The notes under the pieces are model-generated. The model searched no databases. It had not been told where the DNA came from and saw only the letters and a program-made list of their open reading frames with translations. From positions 248,001-312,000 of the forward strand of contig NZ_MNLH01000002.1 of assembly GCF_002896555.1 (NCBI RefSeq): a DNA stretch of 64,000 bases, read 5' to 3'. Positions 1 through 8,416 of the stretch are shown here, in pieces. The DNA is from Gardnerella coleohominis. GTDB taxonomy: Bacteria; Actinomycetota; Actinomycetes; Actinomycetales; Bifidobacteriaceae. The translations under genes and the position numbers were made by a program. The first letter of the stretch is position 1. The number at the start of each line of letters is the position of its first letter.

Positions 1-310
1 CTTCTGCAGGTGAAGCACCGGTTAGAATCACATCCGAAACTCCCCAAGCCGCATTTACTACAGTAAATCCGCCCTCTGTAAGGATAAGAATAACGGGCGC
101 TTGTACTCCGGAAACTCGCAATAAATTGCATAATGATTTTGCTGTTGCTAAATCGTCTCTTGCGTCCATAAGAAGAACCGTGCGCTCTGGCATTTTGACA
201 AAACTAGAGGAATCTAACGGTAATACGCGAACGCGATGAGATAACAACGTAAGCGAAGGAAGAACCATGGCAGGCGAGGCACAGGAAGTCATCAAAGTGA
301 TGTCTGTCAT
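1..310 (-). CDS. GlnR/OmpR-type response regulator, N-terminal part (runs off the left edge)
   Basis: About 103 codons read leftwards from an ATG at 308-310, with a GGAGGT ribosome site at 315-320. The translation has hydrophobic strands and the segments VLLMDARDDL, LCNLLRVSG and VILILTEGG. This closely follows the receiver-like domain of actinobacterial GlnR, an OmpR-family regulator of nitrogen metabolism whose receiver is atypical and not known to need phosphorylation in the usual way. The winged-helix DNA-binding half lies outside the window. Family assignment comes from recalled sequence pattern; the regulon in this organism is unknown. It is divergently transcribed from the gene at 577, sharing a 266-bp spacer. 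Confidence 0.75.
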   Translation of the reverse strand, partial: MTDITLMTSCASPAMVLPSLTLLSHRVRVLPLDSSSFVKMPERTVLLMDARDDLATAKSLCNLLRVSGVQAPVILILTEGGFTVVNAAWGVSDVILTGASPAE

Positions 311-576
311 ACATACCTCCAAGCCAAAAAGGTTTACGCCTAACACGCTCTTACTAGAAGTGTAGTCCATAGTGCGAAGATTAGGAAAATTAGACGATAC
401 TAATAAAAAATTTTTTATCTAAACACTCATATCAAACTTTTAAATAAACAAAAGCATTCTAAGCTAAAAGTATGTGTTATATAATGGTTTAATACTGTGA
501 CACATAAGTAGCAAACATGCGCCTTAAAACATAATAGAAATAATAACGACGCACGATATGCGTAATAGGAGAAGGT

Positions 577-1305
577 ATGGATAATACAACTACCACACAA
601 AAACCGGTGACTGCATTTGCAACAATTGCTGTCACTCAAATTTTTTCCGTGGCTGTTATGTTTATAGCTGCAATTCTTCCTTTTTCTACGTTAAAAGCAA
701 GTATGCTAGTTTGCGCACTAATCTTGCTTGTGTTCTTTACGCTATGGCCTTTAAAAGGCGGTAAATCAGATCGCACTATAGCTTTTGTTGCAGGAATCTC
801 ATCTCTTTGGTGTGCAGCTCTATCGCTAAGAGGATTATTGCCTAATAGTGTTATAGACAACAATGATTCAGTATCAATGTCTCAGTTCATTGCAGCTATG
901 AAGCCTTATGAAAAATGGGCTGTATCTTTTGCACTTATACTTGTTGCAGCAACTTTTGTAAGTTTCGCTCGCCAAATGTTAAGAGAAAAACGAACTAACC
1001 TTGTGCGAAATATTTCTCACACTCTTACAGCAAGCGTTGCAACAGCTGCATTGCCTGGTTGGCTGTTCCTGCCTTCTATAATTCGGTTTATGCCATCTTT
1101 GCGTAACGTATATGGCGGTTGTGCTGTAGCGGTGATTTGCATTTCGCTAATCATAGTATTTTCAGGAATGGCGCATTTGTGGAATAAAAATGCACAATAT
1201 GATGCCAAGTGCATAAAGCCAGAAATAGGAATGGCGTTATTGCCAGTAATGCTTTCAGGAATGCTTATTTATGCGGCTGGATTAGGAATGTTATTAGTTG
1301 CATAA
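577..1305 (+). CDS. Multi-pass membrane protein of unknown function
   Basis: 242 residues, preceded by an AGGAGAAGG ribosome site. Six or seven hydrophobic segments are visible (about residues 14-36, 40-62, 66-88, 110-130, 155-172, 176-198 and 220-241), with a short polar N-terminus and a basic loop near residues 132-142 (RQMLREKR). I recognise no catalytic or transport motif and no family. It is divergent from the GlnR-like regulator, so a link to that regulator is possible but not shown. It is followed by a 510-bp spacer containing a dispersed repeat, so it is probably a single-gene transcript. Confidence 0.7.
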   Translation: MDNTTTTQKPVTAFATIAVTQIFSVAVMFIAAILPFSTLKASMLVCALILLVFFTLWPLKGGKSDRTIAFVAGISSLWCAALSLRGLLPNSVIDNNDSVSMSQFIAAMKPYEKWAVSFALILVAATFVSFARQMLREKRTNLVRNISHTLTASVATAALPGWLFLPSIIRFMPSLRNVYGGCAVAVICISLIIVFSGMAHLWNKNAQYDAKCIKPEIGMALLPVMLSGMLIYAAGLGMLLVA

Positions 1306-1386
1306 TCTTATGATTTTGTTTTAAATAACAAAAGTTTGAAACTCGAATAAAATAAGCCGATGGGTTTATTTACTAAATACGCTCTG

Positions 1387-1575
1387 CTATCAGTTAGGCA
1401 GAGATTTAAGATTTTTCGCCCAGAGCGAAATGTATCGCTCGCGCGTTACAGCGCGCTCACGTCTTCGCTTGCGTTGAAAGTCCACTGGACTTTCAACTTT
1501 GAGCAATCTCACTCATCGAAGTGCATTCGCGCGCTACGCTTTAAGCGCTCATGCAAGTCGATTCGCAGCACGAAG
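1387..1575 (+). repeat. Dispersed repeat, copy 1 (palindromic core)
   Basis: The core at 1473-1497 is a perfect inverted repeat with 12-base arms around one central base, containing GAAAGTCCA-C-TGGACTTTC. Flanking sequence (TTGCGTTGAAAG on the left; ACGCTTTAAGCGCTCA and GCAAGTCG on the right) recurs in opposite orientation at 31200-31311. The element has higher GC than its surroundings. Whether it is mobile, a structured RNA or a protein-binding site cannot be told from here. Confidence 0.65.
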
Positions 1576-1652
1576 TGGTGATTCATTGAGCGAAGAAGAA
1601 AAATCGAAAAATCTCGGTGATTAACCGAAGATTAAAAGATTAAACATGCCAA

Positions 1653-1716
1653 GAGCTGTCGGAGTTTCTCTTAGAGCAATGTAAAAATCTTGCGATGAGA
1701 GAAACTCCGACAACTC
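1653..1716. repeat. Long imperfect hairpin
   Basis: Arms at 1653-1673 and 1696-1716 pair at about 18 of 21 positions, with GTCGGAGTTTCTCT facing AGAGAAACTCCGAC across a 22-nt loop. No T-run follows on the plus strand, so a simple terminator is unlikely. Confidence 0.6.
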
Positions 1717-1802
1717 AGCACCATTAAATAGGAAAATCCTGCAAAAATATGTATGGGTTTAATGATGCGCATTAATGTTGCGTTGTTATTCTCATAGTGA
1801 TA

Positions 1803-1808
1803 TAAGAT
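1803..1808 (+). promoter_or_regulatory. -10 element for a leaderless gene
   Basis: TAAGAT lies exactly 7 nt before the ATG at 1816 and there is no Shine-Dalgarno sequence, so transcription probably starts at or next to the start codon. Confidence 0.5.
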
Positions 1809-1815
1809 ATCCCAT

Positions 1816-3381
1816 ATGTCAAAAAGTAGGTATTCTCACTATAGTCATAGGCGTAATAATAAATTTACCCCGTGGATTGTGTTTATAGCGGTTTTCGCAA
1901 TTCTATTATCTGTTATGTGGTTCGGATGGCAAATAATAAACGGAAGACCTATACTTTCGCAAATACCTACATTCAGTTCCGTTAGCGGAAAAACCGTTAC
2001 GATTGGATTGCGTACTGCACCTAAAAGTTTGGATATTCGCACTGATGATAGTGATGAATTGCAGCAGGCGTTATTAGAAAATGTTTACGAAACATTGGTA
2101 AATCGTGATGAAAACAATGCTTTAAAGCCGGGTTTGGCTGAATCCTGGGATATTTCCAAGAATGGATTAGTATACAAATTTAATTTGCGTCATGGAGTTA
2201 ATTTCTCTAATGGAGTTGCTATGGACTCCAAGGCAGTTTTGCAATCAATTAAGCAAGGAATTGTTAATAGATATCCTGGATATGAAGCGTTAGACAATAT
2301 AAAAAGTATTGATAATACAGATAAATATTCTATAACTATTGAGTTAAATTCACCTGACCCGTTGCTTTTAAGGCGTTTAGCTGGACGAGCTGGAATTGTT
2401 TATGATACAGGTGCTTTTATTAATTACTCAAATAGTGCTATTGGAACTGGTCCTTTTACTGTTGATAGCTATAAAAATGGCGACTCTCTTGTAATGCGTT
2501 GCAATGATAGATATTGGGGTACTCGTCCAAAATTAGGCGGAATTACGTTAAAGTATTTCAAAGATGACGCTTCTTTAACTGAAGCTATGTCTAATGGCAG
2601 TATTCAGATGGCTATTCCTTTGGAAGGAAAAGATAATAAGCGTTTGGCTTCCGTTAAAAATGTGACACTATCTAAAGGAAAGAGCACTCAAATCAAATTT
2701 ATTGCTTTCAATAGTAGTAATAATTTATCCGTTTCTAGTGAAGATTGGATTCGTAGAGGATTCTGCTATTCTGTTGACCCGAAGTGGGCTATAGATTCTG
2801 ACGGTAATGGTGGCGTGCCTGTTGGCGGACCTATTGATCAGCTTTCTCCTGGTTATGAGGATTTGACTAAAATATTGCCGTTTGACAAAGCTCAAGCTAG
2901 AAGGCATTTTAGCTACTTTTCTCCTAGATATTTCAAGACGGTTGTATTCCTTGCTCCAAAAGAAAATGCAGATTTAGCTCGTAAAATAGCTGATTCTATA
3001 TCTTCAACTAGCTATGCGAAAATTGATTTACAGATTTTAGACAGTAAAGAAGTTGATAAGCGTATTAAAGAAAGAAAATACGATTTGGCTTTAACTTCTA
3101 TTAATCACACTTTAGATATAGATGCATTTGTTAATCCTAACTCGCCTTACGCGTTCCAGAATTCTGATTCGCAGAAATCTTATTCTGATGCAATGAATTC
3201 GCCGAATGCTGCTGGATATGAAGCGAATATAAAGAAGTATGCGAAGTATCTTAAGAATAATGCCGCTGCTGCTTGGATTTATGCGCGCAATAGTGTAGTT
3301 GCTGTTAAGTCAAATATTGAAGGATATCCTAAGAATATGACTGATCAGTTGATGCCTTTGCGTGATTTGAATGTGAAGTAG
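1816..3381 (+). CDS. Peptide-type ABC transporter substrate-binding protein (SBP family 5)
   Basis: 521 residues. A basic N-terminus is followed by one hydrophobic segment (about residues 19-43) and then a family 5 solute-binding fold: TVTIGLRTAPKSLD, ALLENVYETLVNRDE, LKPGLAESWDIS and FNLRHGVNFSNG are the classic opening blocks of OppA/DppA-like proteins. There is no lipobox cysteine, so it seems held by an uncleaved transmembrane anchor or released by signal peptidase I. No permease or ATPase genes adjoin it, so it must work with components encoded elsewhere; the substrate (oligopeptide or other) is inferred from family only. Start is ATG without a ribosome site, with a -10 box 7 nt upstream. 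Confidence 0.85.
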   Translation: MSKSRYSHYSHRRNNKFTPWIVFIAVFAILLSVMWFGWQIINGRPILSQIPTFSSVSGKTVTIGLRTAPKSLDIRTDDSDELQQALLENVYETLVNRDENNALKPGLAESWDISKNGLVYKFNLRHGVNFSNGVAMDSKAVLQSIKQGIVNRYPGYEALDNIKSIDNTDKYSITIELNSPDPLLLRRLAGRAGIVYDTGAFINYSNSAIGTGPFTVDSYKNGDSLVMRCNDRYWGTRPKLGGITLKYFKDDASLTEAMSNGSIQMAIPLEGKDNKRLASVKNVTLSKGKSTQIKFIAFNSSNNLSVSSEDWIRRGFCYSVDPKWAIDSDGNGGVPVGGPIDQLSPGYEDLTKILPFDKAQARRHFSYFSPRYFKTVVFLAPKENADLARKIADSISSTSYAKIDLQILDSKEVDKRIKERKYDLALTSINHTLDIDAFVNPNSPYAFQNSDSQKSYSDAMNSPNAAGYEANIKKYAKYLKNNAAAAWIYARNSVVAVKSNIEGYPKNMTDQLMPLRDLNVK

Positions 3382-3415
3382 AAATCGTAAGATTTGCGTT
3401 GTCGCGCTGAGTTTC

Positions 3416-3421
3416 TAATAT
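3416..3421 (+). promoter_or_regulatory. -10 element of leaderless valS
   Basis: TAATAT ends 7 nt before the valS ATG, with a TTGCGT -35-like hexamer at 3394-3399. No ribosome site intervenes. Confidence 0.5.
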
Positions 3422-3428
3422 TCAGTTC

Positions 3429-6191
3429 ATGAGTGAACAGGATAATAACACAGTAAAGCACGCACATTTAACGCCTCTTCCTAACAAAGTTGGCGTTGAT
3501 GGTCTTGAAGACAAGTGGCGTAGTGATTGGGACGAAGCTAAGACTTACGCATTCCATAATTCTCGCGATCGTAAGGCCGTATATTCTATCGATACTCCAC
3601 CTCCAACCGTTAGTGGCCATTTGCATGTTGGTCACGTATTCTCTTACACGCATACGGATGTTATTGCGCGATATAAGCGCATGCAAGGTTTTGACGTGTT
3701 CTACCCAATGGGTTGGGATGATAACGGCTTGCCAACAGAGCGCCGCGTACAAAACTATTACGGCGTGCGCGTAGACACTTCGTTGAAGTATGACCCTGAT
3801 TTTAAGCCGCCTTTTGAAGGCACTGAAGGCAAGAAGATTGAAGCGAAGGATCAGGTTCCTGTAAGCCGACAGAACTTTATTGAGCTTTGTGAGCGTTTGA
3901 CTTCCCAAGACGAGAAGCTTTTTGAAGCATTGTGGCGCAGACTCGGTCTTTCTGTAGACTGGTCGCAAACTTATCACACTATTGGCGAGCAGCCTCGTCG
4001 AGTTGCGCAAAAAGCATTCTTGCGTAATCTTGCTCGTGGAGAGGCTTATCAGAAAGACGCTCCTGGATTGTGGGATGTGACTTTCCAGACCGCAGTTGCA
4101 CAAGCTGAGCTTGAAGCGCGCGAGTATCCTGGTTTCTACCATAAGATTGCGTTCCGTTTCGAAGATGGTACGCCAATTTATATTGAGACTACTCGCCCAG
4201 AATTGCTTGCTGCTTGCACGTCTTTGATTGCGCATCCAGACGATGAGCGTTACAAGAAGTACTTTGGTCAGGAAGTTTATTCACCGCTGTTTAAGGTGAA
4301 GGTCCCGATTTTGGCGCATTCTGCTGCCCAAATGGACAAGGGTGCTGGCATCGCAATGTGCTGCACTTTCGGTGACGTAACAGACGTTGAGTGGTGGCGC
4401 GATTTGAATTTGCCAACTCGACCAATCATTCAGCGTAACGGTCGCATTGTTATGACGACTCCTGATTGGATTACGGATGAATCCGGTCGCGAAATGTTCG
4501 AGAAAATTGCCGGCAAAACCACGTTCTCTGCTCGTAAGGAAGTTGTTGAGGCTTTGCAAGCTGCTGGAGATATGGATGGCGATCCAAAGCCAACGAAGCG
4601 TATGACGAACTTCTACGAAAAGGGCGATAAGCCTTTGGAAATCGTCACTTCTCGCCAGTGGTATTTAAAGAACGGCGGTACGGACGAAAAGCTGAATGCT
4701 GAGCTTATTGAGCGCGGCAAGGAACTTAACTTCCACCCAGACTTTATGCGCGTGCGCTACGAGAATTGGGTTCACGGCTTGAATGGTGACTGGCTTATCT
4801 CTCGCCAGCGCTTCTTCGGTGTGCCATTCCCATTATGGTATCCAGTAAACGAAAATGGGGAAGTGGATTACGAGCATCCTTTGACGCCTAGCGAAGATCG
4901 TTTGCCAATCGACCCAACTATTGATGTTCCAGAAGGATTCGATGAATCTCAGCGTAACCAGCCAAACGGCTTTACTGCTGAGCAAGACATTATGGACACT
5001 TGGGCCACATCTTCCTTAACTCCACAAATTGTGACTCGTTGGGAAGAGCCAGGTGAGGAAAATCAAGCTTTGTTTAAGGCTACTTTCCCAATGGATTTGC
5101 GTCCGCAAGGCCAGGATATTATTCGTACTTGGCTGTTTAGTACTGTTGATCGCGCGTATCTTGAAAACGGCTGCTTGCCTTGGAAGCATGCTGCGCTTTC
5201 TGGCTGGATTCTAGACCCAGACCACAAGAAGATGTCTAAATCTAAAGGCAACGTGGTTGTGCCAAATAAGCCAATCGAAGAGTTTGGTGCGGATGCTGTG
5301 CGTTACTGGGCAACTTCAGCAAAACTTGGCTTGGATGCGACTTATGACGAAGGTCAGATGAAGATTGGCCGACGCCTTGCGATTAAGCTTTTGAACGCTA
5401 CGAAGTTTGCGCTCGCAATTGGTCGCGAAGACGAGGAACATCAGGTTCTTGAGTCTGCCAGCGCGGATTGGGATTTTGCAGACGTTACGGAAGTTTTGGA
5501 TCGCTCTGTTATGGCAAAGCTCGCATCCGTTATTCGTACCGCAACTGATGCGCTTGAATCCTACGAGCATTCTAAGGCTTTGGAAGCAATCGAAACATTC
5601 TTCTGGGAGTTCTGCGACGATTACATTGAGCTTGCAAAGAATCGTGCTTACGGTACTGCGGAATCTACTGGACGCACTCCAAGCGAAGCTGCTGTAAAGT
5701 CTGCTCGCACAACTCTTGGCCTTGCACTCGATGCTTTGGCTCGTTTGCTTGCTCCTTACTTGCCTTATGCTACTGAAGAGGTGTGGAGCTGGATGCATGA
5801 CGGCGAAGGTTCTGTGCATCGCGCTAGCTGGCCATGCTCTAAGGCGTATGAGGCTGCTGCAAACGGTGTTTCTGCAGATACTTTGGCTTACGCGGGCGAG
5901 GCTTTGGCTACTTTGCGAAAGATTAAGTCTGAAGCAAAAGTTTCTATGAAGACTCCTATTTTGCAAGTGACTTTGAACGTTGCAGAAAATGCTTATAAGG
6001 CTGTTGAGGATACTTTGGATGACGTTGCTGAAGCTGGTCGCGTTACTGGAGAAGTAAAGCTTAATGCTGTTAAGGCAGCAGTTGCTGGAGATTCTTCTGA
6101 TTCTGCTTCTGATTCAGAATCTGATGCAGCTAACGTAAACGTTTCAGTTGCTCAAAGCGAACTCGGCGAAGCTCCTGCAAAAAAGAAGTAG
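3429..6191 (+). CDS. valS: Valyl-tRNA synthetase
   Basis: 920 residues, a normal length for this class I synthetase, which charges tRNA-Val in the cytoplasm. The HIGH signature is present as HVGH (within SGHLHVGHVFSY, about residue 61), and KMSKSKGN is at about residue 602. Between them lies the inserted CP1 editing domain (ETTRPELL and the following region). The last 40 or so residues are a Ser/Asp/Ala-rich tail ending in KKK, which is low complexity and probably dispensable. The gene seems leaderless (TAATAT 7 nt before ATG) and ends at a strong terminator, so it is an independent unit between the binding-protein gene and argS. Confidence 0.97.
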   Translation: MSEQDNNTVKHAHLTPLPNKVGVDGLEDKWRSDWDEAKTYAFHNSRDRKAVYSIDTPPPTVSGHLHVGHVFSYTHTDVIARYKRMQGFDVFYPMGWDDNGLPTERRVQNYYGVRVDTSLKYDPDFKPPFEGTEGKKIEAKDQVPVSRQNFIELCERLTSQDEKLFEALWRRLGLSVDWSQTYHTIGEQPRRVAQKAFLRNLARGEAYQKDAPGLWDVTFQTAVAQAELEAREYPGFYHKIAFRFEDGTPIYIETTRPELLAACTSLIAHPDDERYKKYFGQEVYSPLFKVKVPILAHSAAQMDKGAGIAMCCTFGDVTDVEWWRDLNLPTRPIIQRNGRIVMTTPDWITDESGREMFEKIAGKTTFSARKEVVEALQAAGDMDGDPKPTKRMTNFYEKGDKPLEIVTSRQWYLKNGGTDEKLNAELIERGKELNFHPDFMRVRYENWVHGLNGDWLISRQRFFGVPFPLWYPVNENGEVDYEHPLTPSEDRLPIDPTIDVPEGFDESQRNQPNGFTAEQDIMDTWATSSLTPQIVTRWEEPGEENQALFKATFPMDLRPQGQDIIRTWLFSTVDRAYLENGCLPWKHAALSGWILDPDHKKMSKSKGNVVVPNKPIEEFGADAVRYWATSAKLGLDATYDEGQMKIGRRLAIKLLNATKFALAIGREDEEHQVLESASADWDFADVTEVLDRSVMAKLASVIRTATDALESYEHSKALEAIETFFWEFCDDYIELAKNRAYGTAESTGRTPSEAAVKSARTTLGLALDALARLLAPYLPYATEEVWSWMHDGEGSVHRASWPCSKAYEAAANGVSADTLAYAGEALATLRKIKSEAKVSMKTPILQVTLNVAENAYKAVEDTLDDVAEAGRVTGEVKLNAVKAAVAGDSSDSASDSESDAANVNVSVAQSELGEAPAKKK

Positions 6192-6224
6192 TTGCAAGTA
6201 GTCGAAAATAATTAATCGCAAAAC

Positions 6225-6263
6225 AAAAGCGCTGGAAGTCAATCTTCGACTCCAGCGCTTTTT
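6225..6263 (+). terminator. Intrinsic terminator after valS
   Basis: AAAAGCGCTGGA pairs with TCCAGCGCTTTT, followed by a T-run. Confidence 0.85.
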
Positions 6264-6298
6264 GTGTATTGTAAATACTAAGCATCGCGCGGTAACGC

Positions 6299-6304
6299 TA
6301 GACT
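6299..6304 (+). promoter_or_regulatory. -10 element of leaderless argS
   Basis: TAGACT ends 7 nt before the argS ATG and no Shine-Dalgarno sequence is present. Confidence 0.5.
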
Positions 6305-6311
6305 GTAAACC

Positions 6312-8108
6312 ATGAATCCAGAAAGCTTAAGTGAATTAATTGAAAAAATTGCTAAAGATTTAGTAGCAAGCGGTAAAGCTGGAAATCTAACAGAAGATTT
6401 GATTCCTGCTGCCGAAAAACTCGCAGTTATGAGGCCAAAAGATCGCGCACACGGCGATTGGGCAACGAACGTTGCTATGCAGCTCGCTAAAAAAGCTGGT
6501 ATGAAGCCTCACGATTTAGCTGAACTTTTTGCCGAGCGTTTGCAAGAAGCAGAAGGTATTGCGTCTGTAGAAGTTGCAGGCCCTGGCTTTATTAACATAA
6601 CGCTTGATTCTGCTTCTGCAGCGGCTGTTGTTGACGAAGTATTAAAGCAGGGTGCAGATTTTGGCAATAATACGCATTTGAGCGGCAAAACTTTGAATCT
6701 TGAGTTTGTTTCCGCTAACCCAACTGGCCCAATCCACATTGGTGGCACGCGCTGGGCGGCAGTTGGTGATTCTATGGCTCGAGTCTTGGAAGCGAACGGC
6801 GCAAAAGTTGTGCGCGAATACTACTTCAACGATCATGGCGAGCAAATCAACCGTTTTGCAAAGTCTTTAGTTGCTGCAGCTCACGGCGAAGAAACACCTG
6901 CAGACGGCTACAAAGGCGCGTATATTAACGAAATCGCGGACGCTGTTATAAAAGAAGCGAAAGCGGACGGCGTTGACGTTCTCTCATTGCCGCGAATCGA
7001 TCTTGGAAAAGACGAAGAAGGTTTGCCACTTGGCGAAGGCGATTCCGAGCAGCGAGAAGAGTTCCGCAAGCGCGCAGTTCCAATGATGTTTGCGGAAATT
7101 CGCAAGTCGATGCACGATTTTCGTGTTGGTTTTGACGTGTGGTTCCACGAAAACAGCCTGTACGAGGACGGCGAAGTTGAGCGCGCTATTTCGGACTTGC
7201 GTGAACGTGGAGATATTTTCGAAAAAGATGGCGCAACTTGGTTCGAATCCACTAAGCATGGTGATGACAAGGATCGCGTAATTATTAAGTCTGACGGCAA
7301 TTACGCTTACTTTGCTGCAGATATCGCATACTATCGCAACAAGCGTCATCGCGAACAGAATCCTGCAGACGTAGCAATCTACATGCTAGGCGCGGATCAT
7401 CACGGATATATTGGCAGAATGATGGCAATGTGCGCGGCTTTTGGAGACAATCCTGGCGAAAACATGCAGATTCTTATTGGCCAGATGGTAAATGTTATGA
7501 AGGACGGCAAGCCTGTACGCATGAGCAAGCGTGCTGGAAACGTCATCACAATTGACGATTTAGTTGATGCAATTGGCGTTGATGCTTCGCGCTACTCGCT
7601 TGCTCGCACAGATTACAACACAAGCGTTGATATCGATTTGGATTTGCTTGCTTCTCACAGCAACGATAATCCTGTGTATTACGTGCAATATGCTCACGCA
7701 CGTAGCTGCAATGTGGCTCGCAATGCTGCAGACGCTGGAATTACACAAGATGGCGCTGATTTAAGCTTGCTTAATACCGAGGCTGACGGCGAAGTGTTGG
7801 CTGCTTTGGCTCAATGGCCTGCAGCTTTGGCTCAAGCTGGCGATTTGCGCGCTCCTCACAGAGTTGCGCATTATCTTGAGGATTTGGCAGCAAGCTACCA
7901 CAAGTGGTACAACCTTGAGCGCGTAGTGCCAATGGAGTTGAGTGACCCAGAAAATCGCTTGCCAGAAGCGGAACGTGAGGCAGTTCGCATTGCAAAGTGC
8001 CCAGAGCCAGCACGTGCTGCAGCTCGTTTAAAGCTTAATGCTGCTGTGCGCACAGTTATTGCAACTGGTCTTGATTTGCTTGGAGTTTCCGCTCCAGAAA
8101 AGATGTAG
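6312..8108 (+). CDS. argS: Arginyl-tRNA synthetase
   Basis: 598 residues. It ligates arginine to tRNA-Arg. The N-terminal Add1 domain (about residues 1-120) precedes the catalytic core with SANPTGPIHIGGTRW, where HIGG is the HIGH-type motif. The KMSKS counterpart is MSKRAGNVI (about residue 402), typical of this enzyme. The C-terminal DALR anticodon-binding domain (last 130 residues) contains YVQYAHARSCNVARN. Start ATG has no ribosome site but a -10 box 7 nt upstream. It ends at its own terminator. In many actinobacteria argS is followed by lysA; here brnQ follows instead. Confidence 0.97.
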   Translation: MNPESLSELIEKIAKDLVASGKAGNLTEDLIPAAEKLAVMRPKDRAHGDWATNVAMQLAKKAGMKPHDLAELFAERLQEAEGIASVEVAGPGFINITLDSASAAAVVDEVLKQGADFGNNTHLSGKTLNLEFVSANPTGPIHIGGTRWAAVGDSMARVLEANGAKVVREYYFNDHGEQINRFAKSLVAAAHGEETPADGYKGAYINEIADAVIKEAKADGVDVLSLPRIDLGKDEEGLPLGEGDSEQREEFRKRAVPMMFAEIRKSMHDFRVGFDVWFHENSLYEDGEVERAISDLRERGDIFEKDGATWFESTKHGDDKDRVIIKSDGNYAYFAADIAYYRNKRHREQNPADVAIYMLGADHHGYIGRMMAMCAAFGDNPGENMQILIGQMVNVMKDGKPVRMSKRAGNVITIDDLVDAIGVDASRYSLARTDYNTSVDIDLDLLASHSNDNPVYYVQYAHARSCNVARNAADAGITQDGADLSLLNTEADGEVLAALAQWPAALAQAGDLRAPHRVAHYLEDLAASYHKWYNLERVVPMELSDPENRLPEAEREAVRIAKCPEPARAAARLKLNAAVRTVIATGLDLLGVSAPEKM

Positions 8109-8416
8109 CTTTTTGCTATTATTGCGCATTTAAGATTTATTTAGGACGCTAGCTTTTATGTTAGCGTCCTTTTATTTTTTGAAATTAACTCAAGATTACT
8201 TCTGATTATTTATGATTACTTCTGATTATTTCTGATTATTTTTTATTAGAAGACACGCGCGAATTATGGGTCTCTGTATATTAAGTACATGCGATTTATT
8301 AATATACCCCCTAATATTATTTTCGCTATAATTATCAATTCCTTATAAAAATCTTTGATTAGTTAAATAGTAAAATAGTATTTAAATACGAATTTGCCAT
8401 TATAGGAGGTGTAAGC
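8109..8416. other. Intergenic spacer argS-brnQ
   Basis: After the argS terminator there are four short direct repeats of CTGATTATTT type (about 8200-8240) and AT-rich sequence leading to brnQ. No small gene or recognisable riboswitch was seen. Confidence 0.5.
8143..8180 (+). terminator. Intrinsic terminator after argS
   Basis: TAGGACGCTA pairs with TAGCGTCCT, then a T-rich run. Confidence 0.85.

Larger units (their letters stand above)
1306..1815. other. Intergenic spacer with a dispersed repeat and a long hairpin
   Basis: No credible gene. It holds a dispersed palindromic repeat (about 1387-1575) and a long inverted repeat (1653-1716), then the promoter of the next gene. A 73-codon open frame at 1360-1581 lies wholly in the dispersed repeat, has no ribosome site and is not called. 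Confidence 0.7.

Noticed and set aside
1360-1581. 73-codon frame in the dispersed repeat
   Set aside because: Sits in a palindromic dispersed element with no ribosome site; a related fragment in copy 2 shows it follows the DNA repeat.
3382-3428. T-box leader before valS
   Set aside because: Only 47 bp separate the upstream stop from valS and no T-box core or terminator is present; the gene looks leaderless.
3468-4235. 255-codon minus-strand frame in valS
   Set aside because: Antisense to the catalytic core of a certain gene; no supporting signal.
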